Assembly (NCBI RefSeq): GCF_024753245.1
Contig: NZ_JANUGX010000027.1
Span: 1 to 64,000, forward strand
Length of the DNA stretch: 64,000 nt
DNA from: Massilia norwichensis
Lineage (GTDB): Bacteria; Pseudomonadota; Gammaproteobacteria; Burkholderiales; Burkholderiaceae_D
Direction: 5' to 3'
Positions 8,736-16,907 of this stretch are shown here, one piece after another (position 1 is the first letter of the stretch; each line of letters begins with the position of its first letter). The notes beneath the pieces were generated by a model, which ran no database searches, was not told the origin of the DNA, and worked only from the letters and a program-made list of their open reading frames with translations. The position numbers and the translations under genes are program-made.

Positions 8736-8814
8736 ACGTAGGGTGGGCACACCGTGCCCACCATGCGTCGGCAATCAGCAATAATTGGTGGGCACAGGGG
8801 TGCCCACCCTACGT
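8736..8814. repeat. Paired inverted intergenic palindromes (family 1, copy A)
   Basis: Two copies of a short palindromic element in opposite orientation. The outer arms ACGTAGGGTGGGCAC (8736-8750) and GTGCCCACCCTACGT (8800-8814) are a perfect 15-bp inverted repeat. Each arm also starts a smaller hairpin of its own (GTGGGCAC..CGTGCCCAC). The arrangement is like a REP pair (BIME). Related single copies lie at 10054, 34960 and 63305. Confidence 0.85.
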
Positions 8815-8832
8815 TTACAAGGACGACTAACC

Positions 8833-9759
8833 ATGACCCACGCCCTCCCCCGCGACCTGCACTGCCCCCGCATCGCCACCCGCGCGAACGGACTCGAACT
8901 GTCCCGCATCGTCGCCGGCATGTGGCGCATGGTCGACTGGAGCATGACGGTCGAGCAGCGCGTCGCCCTGATCGAGCAGTGCGTCGCGATGGGCGTGACC
9001 TCCTTCGACCATGCCGACATCTACGGCAATTACGGCGTCGAAGGCCTGTTCGGCGAAGCCCTGCGCGCCCAGCCCTCGCTGCGCGACCGGATCCAGCTGG
9101 TCAGCAAGTGCGGCATCAAGCTGCTGTCGAACAAGCGTCCCGAGCACAAGATCCAGCACTACGACACCACGGCCGCGCACATCGTCGCCTCCGCCGAGGA
9201 GTCGCTGCGCCAGCTGCACACCGACCGCCTCGACCTGCTGCTGATCCACCGCCCGGATCCGCTGATGGACTTCGACGAGATCGCCGAAGCCTTCACGCGC
9301 CTCAAGCAGGCCGGCAAGGTACTGCACGTGGGCGTGTCGAATTTCAGCCGCCACCAGTTCGAGGTGCTGAACCGCCGCTTCGAACTGGCCACCAACCAGG
9401 TCGAGTTCTCGCCGCTGCACGTGGCGCCGATGTTCGACGAGACCTTCGACGGCCTGCAGGACCTGGGCGTCGCGCCGATGATCTGGTCGCCCCTGGCCGG
9501 CGGCCGCCTGTTCACCTCCAACGACGCCAACGCCGAAAACCTGCGCCTGGTGGTCAAGGAAATCGCCGACCGCCTGCACCAGCCTTTCGCCAGCGTGATC
9601 TTCGCCTGGATCATGCAGCTGCCGTCGAACCCGATCCCGCTGACCGGCAGCGGCCGCATCGAGGCGATCGCGGTGGCGGTGGCCGGCACCACCTTCAAGC
9701 TGTCGCGCACCGACTGGTTCGCGATCCTGCGCGCGGCACGCGGCCACGAAGTCGCATGA
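8833..9759 (+). CDS. Aldo/keto reductase (YdhF-like)
   Basis: NAD(P)H-dependent oxidoreductase of 308 residues with the (beta/alpha)8 aldo-keto reductase fold. The catalytic tetrad is intact: Asp and Tyr in DHADIYGNYG, Lys in LVSKCG and His in LLLIHRPDP. The sequence resembles E. coli YdhF. ATG 8833 was chosen because AAGGACG lies eight bases before it; an earlier GTG (8785) falls inside the repeat element. Its stop overlaps the start of the next gene (ATGA), so reductase and regulator are one transcription unit. Physiological substrate unknown. Confidence 0.88.
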   Translation: MTHALPRDLHCPRIATRANGLELSRIVAGMWRMVDWSMTVEQRVALIEQCVAMGVTSFDHADIYGNYGVEGLFGEALRAQPSLRDRIQLVSKCGIKLLSNKRPEHKIQHYDTTAAHIVASAEESLRQLHTDRLDLLLIHRPDPLMDFDEIAEAFTRLKQAGKVLHVGVSNFSRHQFEVLNRRFELATNQVEFSPLHVAPMFDETFDGLQDLGVAPMIWSPLAGGRLFTSNDANAENLRLVVKEIADRLHQPFASVIFAWIMQLPSNPIPLTGSGRIEAIAVAVAGTTFKLSRTDWFAILRAARGHEVA

Positions 9760-10058
9760 CGATCCCCATCGTCGAGGGCCGCGCCCTCAATGCGCAGCAG
9801 AAGAAGGACCTGCTGAACCGCCTGGCGCGGGTCGAAGGCCAGCTGCGCGGCGTGCAGAAGCTGATCGCGCTGGCCGACGCGCCTTCCGATTGCGACGCCG
9901 TGGCCCAGCAGATGGCGGCGGCGCGCAAGGCGCTCGACCGCTCCTTCGTGCAGCTGCTCACGACCAGCATCGTCAACCAGACCGGGAATGCGGCCGATCT
10001 GGACGAGGCCAAAAAAAGCGCCGCTCATCTGGCGGCGCTGCTCGATAAATTCGCGTAG
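9756..10058 (+). CDS. CsoR/FrmR/RcnR family transcriptional regulator lacking the canonical histidine
   Basis: A 100-residue all-helical repressor of the CsoR/FrmR family. The first helix carries NRLARVEGQLRGVQKLI, and the conserved sensing cysteine is C46 (APSDCDAV). In FrmR, Cys35 is followed by His60, 25 residues on; the aligned position here is Ser71 (LLTTSIVN), so the usual metal or formaldehyde ligand pair is incomplete. No second cysteine is present, which argues against a Cu(I) CsoR. The start overlaps the aldo/keto reductase stop, suggesting control of that gene or a shared signal. The TAG stop codon lies within a family 1 palindrome. Confidence 0.8.
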   Translation: MTIPIVEGRALNAQQKKDLLNRLARVEGQLRGVQKLIALADAPSDCDAVAQQMAAARKALDRSFVQLLTTSIVNQTGNAADLDEAKKSAAHLAALLDKFA

Positions 10059-10084
10059 GGTGGGCTCCCCGAGCCCACGCAGCG
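10054..10084. repeat. Intergenic palindrome (family 1, copy B)
   Basis: CGTAGGGTGGGCTCCCCGAG followed by CCCACGC. The arms GTGGGCTC and GAGCCCAC form the hairpin; compared with the other copies, the inner GCAC/GTGC has changed to GCTC/GAGC, so pairing is kept. It sits between two convergent genes and supplies the TAG stop of the upstream one. Confidence 0.75.
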
Positions 10085-10088
10085 AACC

Positions 10089-10874
10089 TCAATCCTCATA
10101 CACTTTCGGGGGCGCCACCCCGCGCCAGCCACCCTGCCACGCAATATTCAGCAGCAGGGTCGCGCTGATATACAGCACGAAGAACAGCGCAAAGAAACGC
10201 GTCTGCAACAGCGCCAACAGCACCAAACCGACGACCAGCGCGACCAGCATCCCCTTCGACTTCGGCTGCTTCGAGCTCGGGAAGCGGATCGTCGACACCA
10301 TCAGCGCGCCCACCGCCACCATCAGCAGCATCACCAGGAAAGCGCGGCCCATCTCGGTGGCGATCACCGGATCGGGCCAGGCCACGACCACCGAGGCCAC
10401 GCAAGCCGCGCCGGCGGTGATCGGCATGCCGACGAAGTAGCGCGGGTCGGTCCGGCCCACCATCACATTGAAGCGCGCCAGGCGCAGCGCGCCGCAGGCC
10501 ACGAACACGAAGCAGGCCAGGCCGCCCATGCGCACCAAGGTCGGGTGGTCGGCGCCCATCTGCGCGAAGCCGTAGCAGTACAGCAGCAGGCCCGGCGCGC
10601 AGCCGAAGTTCATCACGTCGGCGATCGAATCGAGCTGCACGCCGAAGTCCGATTGGGTGTTGGTGGCGCGGGCAACAAAGCCGTCGAGGGCGTCGAAGAT
10701 ACCCGCCAGCACCAGCAGGATGGCGGCCAGACGGTAGTCGTCAGGGTTGCCCACCGGGGCGTTATCGACCGAGATGACGATGCTGCCAAAGCCGCAGGCG
10801 ATCGACAACAGGGTCACGAAACTGGGCAGGGCGAACTTGGCGCGCGCGAGGCGCTGCTGGCGGTTAGGCTTCAA
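10089..10874 (-). CDS. pssA: CDP-diacylglycerol-serine O-phosphatidyltransferase
   Basis: Makes phosphatidylserine from CDP-diacylglycerol and L-serine, the first step towards phosphatidylethanolamine, in the inner membrane. It has 261 residues with about 7-8 hydrophobic segments. The CDP-alcohol phosphotransferase signature DGx2ARx8Gx3Dx3D is complete (DGFVARATNTQSDFGVQLDS and the next AD). The length and the form of the motif fit the type II, membrane-bound PssA. The gene stands alone and converges on the CsoR-like gene. Confidence 0.9.
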   Translation of the reverse strand: MKPNRQQRLARAKFALPSFVTLLSIACGFGSIVISVDNAPVGNPDDYRLAAILLVLAGIFDALDGFVARATNTQSDFGVQLDSIADVMNFGCAPGLLLYCYGFAQMGADHPTLVRMGGLACFVFVACGALRLARFNVMVGRTDPRYFVGMPITAGAACVASVVVAWPDPVIATEMGRAFLVMLLMVAVGALMVSTIRFPSSKQPKSKGMLVALVVGLVLLALLQTRFFALFFVLYISATLLLNIAWQGGWRGVAPPKVYED

Positions 10875-11023
10875 ATTAACAGCTCAATAAAAGGAAAGAA
10901 TGGCTTATTTTACATGGACTTACGTGCGAAACCGATTTATCGCAGCGCGTCGTCATGAATCGCGGAATTAGCCTAGAATGGGAGCTCTTTGACCCCGGTA
11001 TTGACGGAAGTTGGGAGTATGAC

Positions 11024-11989
11024 ATGATGAGTAAAACGCATCCTGCAAAGAACCTGATCGCTGCCTGCATCGCCGCCATCGCGCTGGCAGCCTGCGGCGG
11101 TTCGGACAGCGACGGCACGAGCGGCAACAGCGGCTCGAGCGGCGCCACGTCGACCGGGTTCTCGGGGCAGGACGCCTCGGCACCGGTCCTGACCAACAGC
11201 GTCGCCACCGATGGTTTCAATTGGATCAACTACCGGCGCACCCAGGCCGGCGTTGGCGCGCTGACGCGCAACAACCTGCTCGACCGTTCGTCGCAGGCGC
11301 ACTCGGACTACCAGCGCCTGAACAACACGGTCACCCACGACGAGCAGGCGAATAAACCCGGCTTCACCGGCGCCACGGTGGAAGACCGCGTGCAGGCCGC
11401 CGGCTATAAGCTGGTGCGCAACTACGCCTCGGGCGAGATCATCGCCGCGACCACCAACAACACCGGCTTCTACATGGCCGAGCAACTGGTCACCGCGATC
11501 TACCACCGCTTCGTGATGTTCGAGCCGCTGTTCAAGGACATGGGCGCGGGCGCGGCCAGCACCTCGGCCAACTACGTGTACTTCACGACGAATCTCGGCG
11601 CAACCAACGGCTACAGCCCAGGGCTGCCCAGCCATAACATCGTGTCCTGGCCCTTCGACGGCCAGACCGGCGTCGAGACCACCTTTGCAAGCAATTACGA
11701 AGAACCGGATCCGGTCCCGGACATCAACGAAGTCGGCTATCCGATCAGCGTGCATGCCAACCTGACCGAGACCATCGCCGTGCAAAGCTTCACGGTGCGC
11801 GCGCGCGGCGGCGCCGACCTCAGGACACGCCTGCTGGTGAAAGGCCAGGACGCCAACACGACCATGGCCTCGGTGGCCGCCATCGTGCCGCTGGCACCGC
11901 TGGCTGCACGCACGACCTACGACGTGAGCTTCACCGGCACCGTGGGCGGTGCGGCGGTCAGCAAGACCTGGTCGTTCACGACGAAATGA
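11024..11989 (+). CDS. CAP-domain (SCP/PR1-like) lipoprotein with C-terminal Ig-like domain
   Basis: Exported lipoprotein of 321 residues. The signal ends in the lipobox IALAAC, followed by a Ser/Gly/Thr linker. A CAP domain begins near NWINYRRTQAGVGAL and includes QAHSDYQRLN and a THDEQ block, with the second CAP histidine region around TAIYHRFVMFEP. The last 90 residues form a beta-rich Ig-like domain ending TYDVSFTGTVGG..KTWSFTTK. Bacterial CAP proteins are secreted and their activities are mostly unknown. I chose ATG 11024 (TTGGGAG upstream, correct signal peptide) over an upstream start at 10955, which would add 23 residues. The stop overlaps the Hpt gene start. Confidence 0.82.
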   Translation: MMSKTHPAKNLIAACIAAIALAACGGSDSDGTSGNSGSSGATSTGFSGQDASAPVLTNSVATDGFNWINYRRTQAGVGALTRNNLLDRSSQAHSDYQRLNNTVTHDEQANKPGFTGATVEDRVQAAGYKLVRNYASGEIIAATTNNTGFYMAEQLVTAIYHRFVMFEPLFKDMGAGAASTSANYVYFTTNLGATNGYSPGLPSHNIVSWPFDGQTGVETTFASNYEEPDPVPDINEVGYPISVHANLTETIAVQSFTVRARGGADLRTRLLVKGQDANTTMASVAAIVPLAPLAARTTYDVSFTGTVGGAAVSKTWSFTTK

Positions 11990-12546
11990 GCGCCATCAAC
12001 CGCGCGGACGGGATCGCCCGCCTGATGGGCGACGCCGACCTGTTCGCGCGCGTGCTGGCGCGCTTTCGCAAGGACTATCTGCATGCCGCCGCCCGCATCC
12101 GCGAGGCGCTGGCGGCCGGCGATACCGAACTGGCGCTACGCCTGGCGCACACGCTCAAGGGCGCGTCCGGGATGATCGAGGCGGTACCGCTGCGCGAGGC
12201 GGCGCAGGCGCTGGAGCAGGCTTTGCGCCGCGGCGAAGCGCATCTTGCGCCGCGTGTCGCGCGGCTGGAGCATGCGCTCGACCGGGTACTGCGCGAACTG
12301 GGCGGGACGGAGGACGTGGCGCCGCTGGAACAGGCGGCGTTGGCGGAGAGCCACGGCGATGCGCATGAAAACCTCAGCGCACGCCTGCGCATCCTGCTCG
12401 AAGACGGCAACGGCGACGCAGTCGACCTGGTGCGGGAAGCCGCGGCAGGCTTGACGAGGGAATTGGGAGAAGAACGCTACCGCCGGATCGCGGCAGCGGT
12501 CGAGATCTTCGACTTCGAAGGCGCGCTGGCCACGCTCGGCGCGTGA
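11986..12546 (+). CDS. Free-standing Hpt (histidine phosphotransfer) protein
   Basis: A 186-residue helical protein with an HPt domain at about residues 8-105. The phosphorylatable histidine is H55 in AHTLKGASGMI, the standard HPt motif. The remaining 80 residues are also helical and could be a second, degenerate four-helix unit. It would carry phosphoryl groups between a hybrid kinase receiver and a response regulator. No kinase or regulator gene is adjacent; the nearest hybrid kinase in the window is about 46 kb away. Its ATG overlaps the CAP lipoprotein stop (ATGA). Confidence 0.85.
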   Translation: MSAINRADGIARLMGDADLFARVLARFRKDYLHAAARIREALAAGDTELALRLAHTLKGASGMIEAVPLREAAQALEQALRRGEAHLAPRVARLEHALDRVLRELGGTEDVAPLEQAALAESHGDAHENLSARLRILLEDGNGDAVDLVREAAAGLTRELGEERYRRIAAAVEIFDFEGALATLGA

Positions 12547-12771
12547 TCAGCGCGTGAATTCGGCTTCTTCGTCGAAGGCGTCGGAACAGGATTTGCCGCA
12601 GAACCGGCGCACGCTGTCCAAGGGTTTGTCGCAGTACCAGCACGCGCCCTTCGGCGGCAGGCTGAGACGCGTCGGCACCGGCCGGGTGCCGGCATCGATC
12701 GCCGCAGCGACGAGCGGCTCGACGGCCAGGCTCTTTTCCGGAAGACTTTCCTGTATCGTTTCCAAGGTCAC
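12547..12771 (-). CDS. Small zinc-ribbon protein
   Basis: A 74-residue protein with two cysteine pairs, CWYC and CGKSC, about 14 residues apart, with DAFDEEAEF at the end. This is the pattern of the short zinc-ribbon proteins annotated as DUF2116-like or predicted nucleic-acid-binding Zn ribbon. The only upstream start codons are GTG (12771) directly after AAGGGG, which is too close for a normal ribosome site, and a TTG two codons later with ideal spacing; the true start may be the TTG. Convergent with the Hpt gene. Function unknown. Confidence 0.65.
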   Translation of the reverse strand: MTLETIQESLPEKSLAVEPLVAAAIDAGTRPVPTRLSLPPKGACWYCDKPLDSVRRFCGKSCSDAFDEEAEFTR

Positions 12772-13087
12772 CCCCTTACCGGCAGCACTTCAGTAACGCA
12801 AAGATTACTTTAGTGGAACACCGTGTGCATGAGAAAGCGCAAGCGCGGCTTGTCCATTGCATGCTGATGCGCACCGAAGTCGACTTTCAGTGTGCGCCGA
12901 TTGCGCTAGCTCCGCAATGGCGTGCTCACGACAGTCTTGGTGACGCAACAGGTACGGTACTCTCCGACGTCATCGAAGCGAACGGTGCCGGACTTCTAGC
13001 TGCAAGAAATGATAGCAGTATTGTCAACAGCGGCTTGGGGCCTTTCAATCGTGCGCGCCCCACGTCTCTGATTTGCGACGGGCTGGT
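12772..13087. other. Intergenic region without a recognised gene
   Basis: About 316 bases between two minus-strand genes. It must hold the promoter of the zinc-ribbon gene. A plus-strand open frame starting at 12813 has no ribosome site, no family resemblance and runs into the antisense of the next gene, so I do not call it. No repeat, terminator or RNA gene is evident. Confidence 0.5.
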
Positions 13088-13657
13088 TCAGCGTGCCGGT
13101 TCCACGGTCACGACCAGCGCGCCGGGAACGGTATCGAGGCGGGTCGGCACGAACTGCGTGCCGGCGTAGCGCAGGTCTTCCATGCGGAAGCTGTAGATGG
13201 CGACGTCGCGCACCAGCTGGTTCATGAGGACGTCCGCCGCGCGGCCGAGATCCCTGGCGCGGGCGCTGTCCATGCCCTGGATGTCGAAGCGGTCGACGTG
13301 GGCATCGGCCATGAACACGCCGCTGCGCGCGGCGTCCACGTACAGGTGGCCGGACAGGGTCATGGTGCCGGCCCAGGACTGGCGTAGGAAAGGCGGCGAC
13401 ACCGACACGTCCATCGTCAGCGCCACGCGGTCGCTGTCCGCCAGGATCGCCAGTTGCGGGCGGGTGAGCTGGACGTCGAACAGTTCGAGCAGGCGATTAC
13501 GCAGCGGGAAGCGGCGCTCCAGGCCGGCCTGCAGCTTGGCCTGCGAAATCTCGACGCGGCGCGGTCCGGACAGGCTCGCGCAGGAAGCCAGCAACGCGCC
13601 GGCGGCCAGCGCTGCCGCCGTCAATCCGAAACGCCGCCTCGTGATTCCCTTGTCCAT
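13088..13657 (-). CDS. DUF1439 family lipoprotein with twin-arginine-like signal
   Basis: A 189-residue predicted lipoprotein. The N-terminus TRRRFGLTAAALAAGALLAS then C26 combines a twin-arginine motif with a lipobox, so export may be by Tat. The mature part resembles the DUF1439 family (E. coli YceB-like): ISQAKLQAGLERRFPLRNRL followed by alternating strands of a lipid-binding BPI/SMP-like or LEA-like sandwich. Such proteins are thought to sit at the outer membrane; the ligand is unknown. It stands alone. Confidence 0.78.
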   Translation of the reverse strand: MDKGITRRRFGLTAAALAAGALLASCASLSGPRRVEISQAKLQAGLERRFPLRNRLLELFDVQLTRPQLAILADSDRVALTMDVSVSPPFLRQSWAGTMTLSGHLYVDAARSGVFMADAHVDRFDIQGMDSARARDLGRAADVLMNQLVRDVAIYSFRMEDLRYAGTQFVPTRLDTVPGALVVTVEPAR

Positions 13658-13707
13658 GCCCGCCTCGCCTTTGCACTGTTCAGATGGGCGAAGCGTAGCA
13701 CATCCTC

Positions 13708-14475
13708 TTATAAACCCATTCCACCGGAGGCTTCGATGCGCTGCCCGGTGATCCAGCCGCTGCCCTCGGCCAGCAGGCTGGCGGCGGCGCCGCCGATGTC
13801 GTCCGGCAGGCCGGCGCGGCCCAGTGCCGTCTGCGCCGCAACCCAGGCGTTCAGGCTGGCGTCATCACGCACCCGGCCGCCGCCGAAATCGGTGGCAATC
13901 GCGCCGGGCGCCAGCGTGTTCACGGCGATGCGGCGTGCGGCCAGCTCGCGCGCCAGATAGCGGGTCAGGACCTCGACGCCCCCCTTGGCCGCCGCATACG
14001 CCCCGGCGCCCGCCACCGTGAAGCGGGTCAGGCCGCTGGAGATGTTCAGGATGCGCCCGCCATCGTTCAGGCGCGGCACCAGGGCCTGGGTCAGGAACAG
14101 CGCCGATTTCAGGTGGATCGCGATCATGCCGTCGAACTGCGCTTCGGTCAGCTCCATCAGCGGCACTTGCAGGCCGCTGCCGGCATTGTTGACGAGGATG
14201 TCGAAGCGTTCGCGGCCCCAAGCGGCCAAAGTCATATCGACCTGCTGCGCGAAGCCGGCGAAGGCCGTGGTGTCGGCCACGTCCAGTTGGAACGCGGCGG
14301 CACGGCGGCCCAGCGCCTCGATCGCGGCCACGGCTTCCTGTGCCGCGGCCTCGTTCTGCTGGTAAGTCAGGATGATGTCGGCGCCGTCGCGCGCCAGGTG
14401 CAAGGCCATGCTGCGCCCCAGGCCGCGGCTGCCACCGGTGACGATCGCAATACGGTTCGTGGTGTTGGTGTTCAT
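13708..14475 (-). CDS. SDR family oxidoreductase
   Basis: NAD(P)-dependent short-chain dehydrogenase of 255 residues. It has the cofactor motif TGGSRGLG (13-20), NNAG in the fourth strand, a catalytic Ser in ISSG, and the YxxxK pair in GAYAAAKGG. The overall pattern is that of the FabG-like classical SDRs; the arginine after the glycine motif suggests NADPH. It is divergent from a LysR-type regulator gene with 106 bases between them, the classic layout for a regulator and its target. Substrate unknown. Confidence 0.9.
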   Translation of the reverse strand: MNTNTTNRIAIVTGGSRGLGRSMALHLARDGADIILTYQQNEAAAQEAVAAIEALGRRAAAFQLDVADTTAFAGFAQQVDMTLAAWGRERFDILVNNAGSGLQVPLMELTEAQFDGMIAIHLKSALFLTQALVPRLNDGGRILNISSGLTRFTVAGAGAYAAAKGGVEVLTRYLARELAARRIAVNTLAPGAIATDFGGGRVRDDASLNAWVAAQTALGRAGLPDDIGGAAASLLAEGSGWITGQRIEASGGMGL

Positions 14476-14581
14476 GTCAGGCCCCTTTCGTTAGAGGAGT
14501 CCAGTGTATTCTTCGGCCTGGCTGTAATAAACCTGCCAAAACCGAATTGACTTTGCAGGATTTACGAAGAATTATGGGAGC
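14476..14581. promoter_or_regulatory. Divergent promoter region of the SDR and LysR genes
   Basis: An AT-richer interval. It contains a spaced inverted repeat CCTGCCAAA (14532-14540) / TTTGCAGG (14553-14560) and an outer pair ATTCTTCG (14508) / CGAAGAAT (14565). Imperfect dyads like these are typical of LysR-type operators, but I cannot say which one is bound. Confidence 0.35.
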
Positions 14582-15481
14582 ATGAAAGAACTCGATACCA
14601 TCCAGGTGTTCCTGAAAGTGGCCGAACTCGAAAGCTTCAGCGGCGCCGCCCGCCAGCTTGGCCTGCCGAATGCGACCGTGTCCGCGGCCGTGCGCCAGCT
14701 CGAACAGCAGCTCGGCACGCGCCTGCTGCAGCGAACCACGCGCCGGGTGCAGATGACGCAGGAGGGCGAAGCCTTCCATGCGCGCAGCCGCGAGGTGCTG
14801 GATGAAGTCGAGGCCCTACGCGGCATGTTCCGTGGCGGGCAGGATGTTTTACGTGGCCGTCTGCGGGTCGACATGTCGGTGGCCCTGGCCAGCGAACTGG
14901 TGCTGCCGCGCCTCGGCGAATTCATGGCCATGCACCCGCAGCTGGCGATCGACCTCGGCACCGCCGACCGCCGCGTCGACCTGATCCGCGAAGGCTACGA
15001 TTGCGTGCTGCGTGCCGGTGTACTGACCGATTCGTCTCTGGTCGCGCGGCCGCTGGGCAGCTACCGCGTGGCCAACTGCGCCAGCCCGGCCTACCTCGAA
15101 CAATACGGCACGCCGCAGCGGCTCGAAGACCTGGCCCACCATCGCCTGATCCACTACGACGCCCAGCTCGGCGGCAGCGCCGCGGCCTGGGAGTGGTTCG
15201 ACGGCGAACACACGCATTACGCGCCGGTCGGCAGCATGCTGACGGTGAACGGCACCGCGTCCTATAAAGCCGCCTGCCTGGCTGGCCTGGGCATCATCCA
15301 GGTGCCGCGCGCCGGCCTGCGCGAACTGATCGAGGCCGGCAAGCTGGTCGAGGTGATGGAGGACTACCGGCCGGCGCCGATGCCGGTGGCCTTCGTGTAT
15401 CCGACCCGCAGGCACGTGCCGGCGCGGGCGGTGGCGTTCATGGACTGGGTGGCGGGGCTGTTGAAGCCCTACCTCCAATAA
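14582..15481 (+). CDS. LysR family transcriptional regulator
   Basis: A 299-residue regulator. The N-terminal winged helix-turn-helix (residues 5-63, KVAELESFSGAARQLGLPNA then AVRQLEQQLGTRLLQR) is standard, and the substrate-binding domain runs from about 90 to 295, of the CrgA/DmlR-like subgroup that often controls short-chain dehydrogenases and drug-exposure genes. It is divergent from the SDR gene, which is its likely target. ATG 14582 begins MKELDTIQVFLKV, the usual family start. Confidence 0.92.
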   Translation: MKELDTIQVFLKVAELESFSGAARQLGLPNATVSAAVRQLEQQLGTRLLQRTTRRVQMTQEGEAFHARSREVLDEVEALRGMFRGGQDVLRGRLRVDMSVALASELVLPRLGEFMAMHPQLAIDLGTADRRVDLIREGYDCVLRAGVLTDSSLVARPLGSYRVANCASPAYLEQYGTPQRLEDLAHHRLIHYDAQLGGSAAAWEWFDGEHTHYAPVGSMLTVNGTASYKAACLAGLGIIQVPRAGLRELIEAGKLVEVMEDYRPAPMPVAFVYPTRRHVPARAVAFMDWVAGLLKPYLQ

Positions 15482-15486
15482 CGCCC

Positions 15487-15504
15487 TCCCCGCGGACGCG
15501 GGGA
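15487..15504. terminator. Short GC hairpin between convergent genes
   Basis: TCCCCGCG / CGCGGGGA with a GA loop lies between the LysR and mnmE stop codons. It could end transcription in both directions, but there is only a weak T-rich stretch after it on the plus strand. Confidence 0.4.
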
Positions 15505-15509
15505 TCAGG

Positions 15510-16889
15510 TTATTTTCCGATACAGAAGCGGCTGAAGATCACCCCCAGCAAATCATCCGGCGTGAACTGCCCGGTAATGCTGGACAGCTGGTCCTGCGCC
15601 AACCGCAGCTCCTCCGCGAACAGATCCAGCGACTGATCGTCCTGCGCCGCGTGCGCCGCCGCCATATCGAGGTGCTCGCGCGCCGCGCGCAGCGCGATCA
15701 GGTGACGCTCGCGCGCCAGATACAGCGACTCGCCGGTCTGCTGCCAACCGGCGATGCGCAGCAGTTCCGCGCGCAGCAGCTCGATGCCGATCTTTTCGTG
15801 CGCCGACAGGTAGATGTGGGTCGCATCCGCGCTCACATCGAGCGAAGGCTTGTGGCCCGACAGGTCGATCTTGTTCCAGATGCGCACGACCGGCACGCCC
15901 GGCGGGAAGGCGGCGACGATCTCTTCGTCGGCCTTGGCCGGGCCCAGATTCGCGTCGAGCAGGTGCAGGATCACGTCGGCCTTGCCGACTTCGCCCCAGG
16001 TGCGCTCGATGCCGATGCGCTCGACCACGTCGACGCCCTCGTCCAGCGCGCGGATGCCGGCGGTGTCGATGATGTTCAGCGGGATGCCCTCGACCTGGAT
16101 GGTCTCGCTGACCTTGTCGCGCGTGGTGCCGGCGATCGGCGTGACGATGGCGACGTCCGAGCCGGCCAGCGCGTTCAGCAGCGAAGATTTACCGACGTTC
16201 GGCTGGCCGACCAGCACCACGTTCAGGCCTTCACGCAGCAGCGCGCCCTGCGCCGCCTGGCTGAACACCTTGTTCAAGGCGTCGACGATGCCGGCCAGCT
16301 GACCGCGCGCGTTGGATTTTTCGAGGAAGTCGATTTCCTCTTCCGGGAAGTCCAGGGTGGCCTCGACCAGCATGCGCAGGTTGATCGTCTTGTCGACCAG
16401 TTCGTGCACGACCTTCGAGAAGGCGCCCGACAGCGATTGCGAAGCCGACTTCGCGGCCGCTTCGGTGGAAGCGTCGATCAGGTCGGCCACGGCCTCGGCC
16501 TGGGCCAGGTCCAGCTTGTCGTTCAAAAAAGCGCGGCGGGTGAACTCGCCCGGCTCGGCCAGGCGCAGGCCAAAGTCCGCCCCGGCTTCCAGCACGCGCG
16601 CCAGCAGCATGCGCAGCACCACCGGGCCGCCGTGGCCCTGCAGTTCCAGCACGTCCTCGCCGGTATAGGAATGCGGGCCCTTGAAGTACAGGGCCAGGCC
16701 TTCGTCGATGACGCTGCCGGCGGCGTCCTTGAACGGGATGTAGGTGGCGTGCCGCAGTGCCAGCGTCGTGCCGGGGAACAGGGCGTCGATCAGCGGCGCC
16801 AGCGATTTGCCGGACGCGCGCACGACGCCGATGCCGCCGCGGCCGGGGGCGGTGGCGATGGCGGCGATGGGGGAGGTGTCTAGTTTCAT
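15510..16889 (-). CDS. mnmE: tRNA uridine-5-carboxymethylaminomethyl(34) synthesis GTPase
   Basis: With MnmG, modifies the wobble uridine of certain tRNAs. The protein has 459 residues: N-terminal formyl-THF-binding domain (MKLDTSPIAAIATAPGRGGI...), helical domain, and an inserted G domain with GQPNVGKSS (G1), DTAGIR (G3) and NKID (G4), ending in the helical domain with the catalytic C-terminal motif CIGK. The frame stays open far upstream, but ATG 16889 gives the conserved N-terminus. It is downstream of yidC, separated by a repeat element and a terminator, so it probably has its own promoter. Confidence 0.96.
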   Translation of the reverse strand: MKLDTSPIAAIATAPGRGGIGVVRASGKSLAPLIDALFPGTTLALRHATYIPFKDAAGSVIDEGLALYFKGPHSYTGEDVLELQGHGGPVVLRMLLARVLEAGADFGLRLAEPGEFTRRAFLNDKLDLAQAEAVADLIDASTEAAAKSASQSLSGAFSKVVHELVDKTINLRMLVEATLDFPEEEIDFLEKSNARGQLAGIVDALNKVFSQAAQGALLREGLNVVLVGQPNVGKSSLLNALAGSDVAIVTPIAGTTRDKVSETIQVEGIPLNIIDTAGIRALDEGVDVVERIGIERTWGEVGKADVILHLLDANLGPAKADEEIVAAFPPGVPVVRIWNKIDLSGHKPSLDVSADATHIYLSAHEKIGIELLRAELLRIAGWQQTGESLYLARERHLIALRAAREHLDMAAAHAAQDDQSLDLFAEELRLAQDQLSSITGQFTPDDLLGVIFSRFCIGK

Positions 16890-16907
16890 AAAGGTAGATT
16901 TTACCAA

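Noticed and set aside
12813..13169. Plus-strand frame of 118 codons in an intergenic region
   Set aside because: No ribosome site or family resemblance and it overlaps the antisense of the DUF1439 gene.
15651..16883. Long plus-strand frame opposite mnmE
   Set aside because: Mirror frame of a highly conserved gene, composition rich in Arg/Gln/His/Asp and no recognisable domain.
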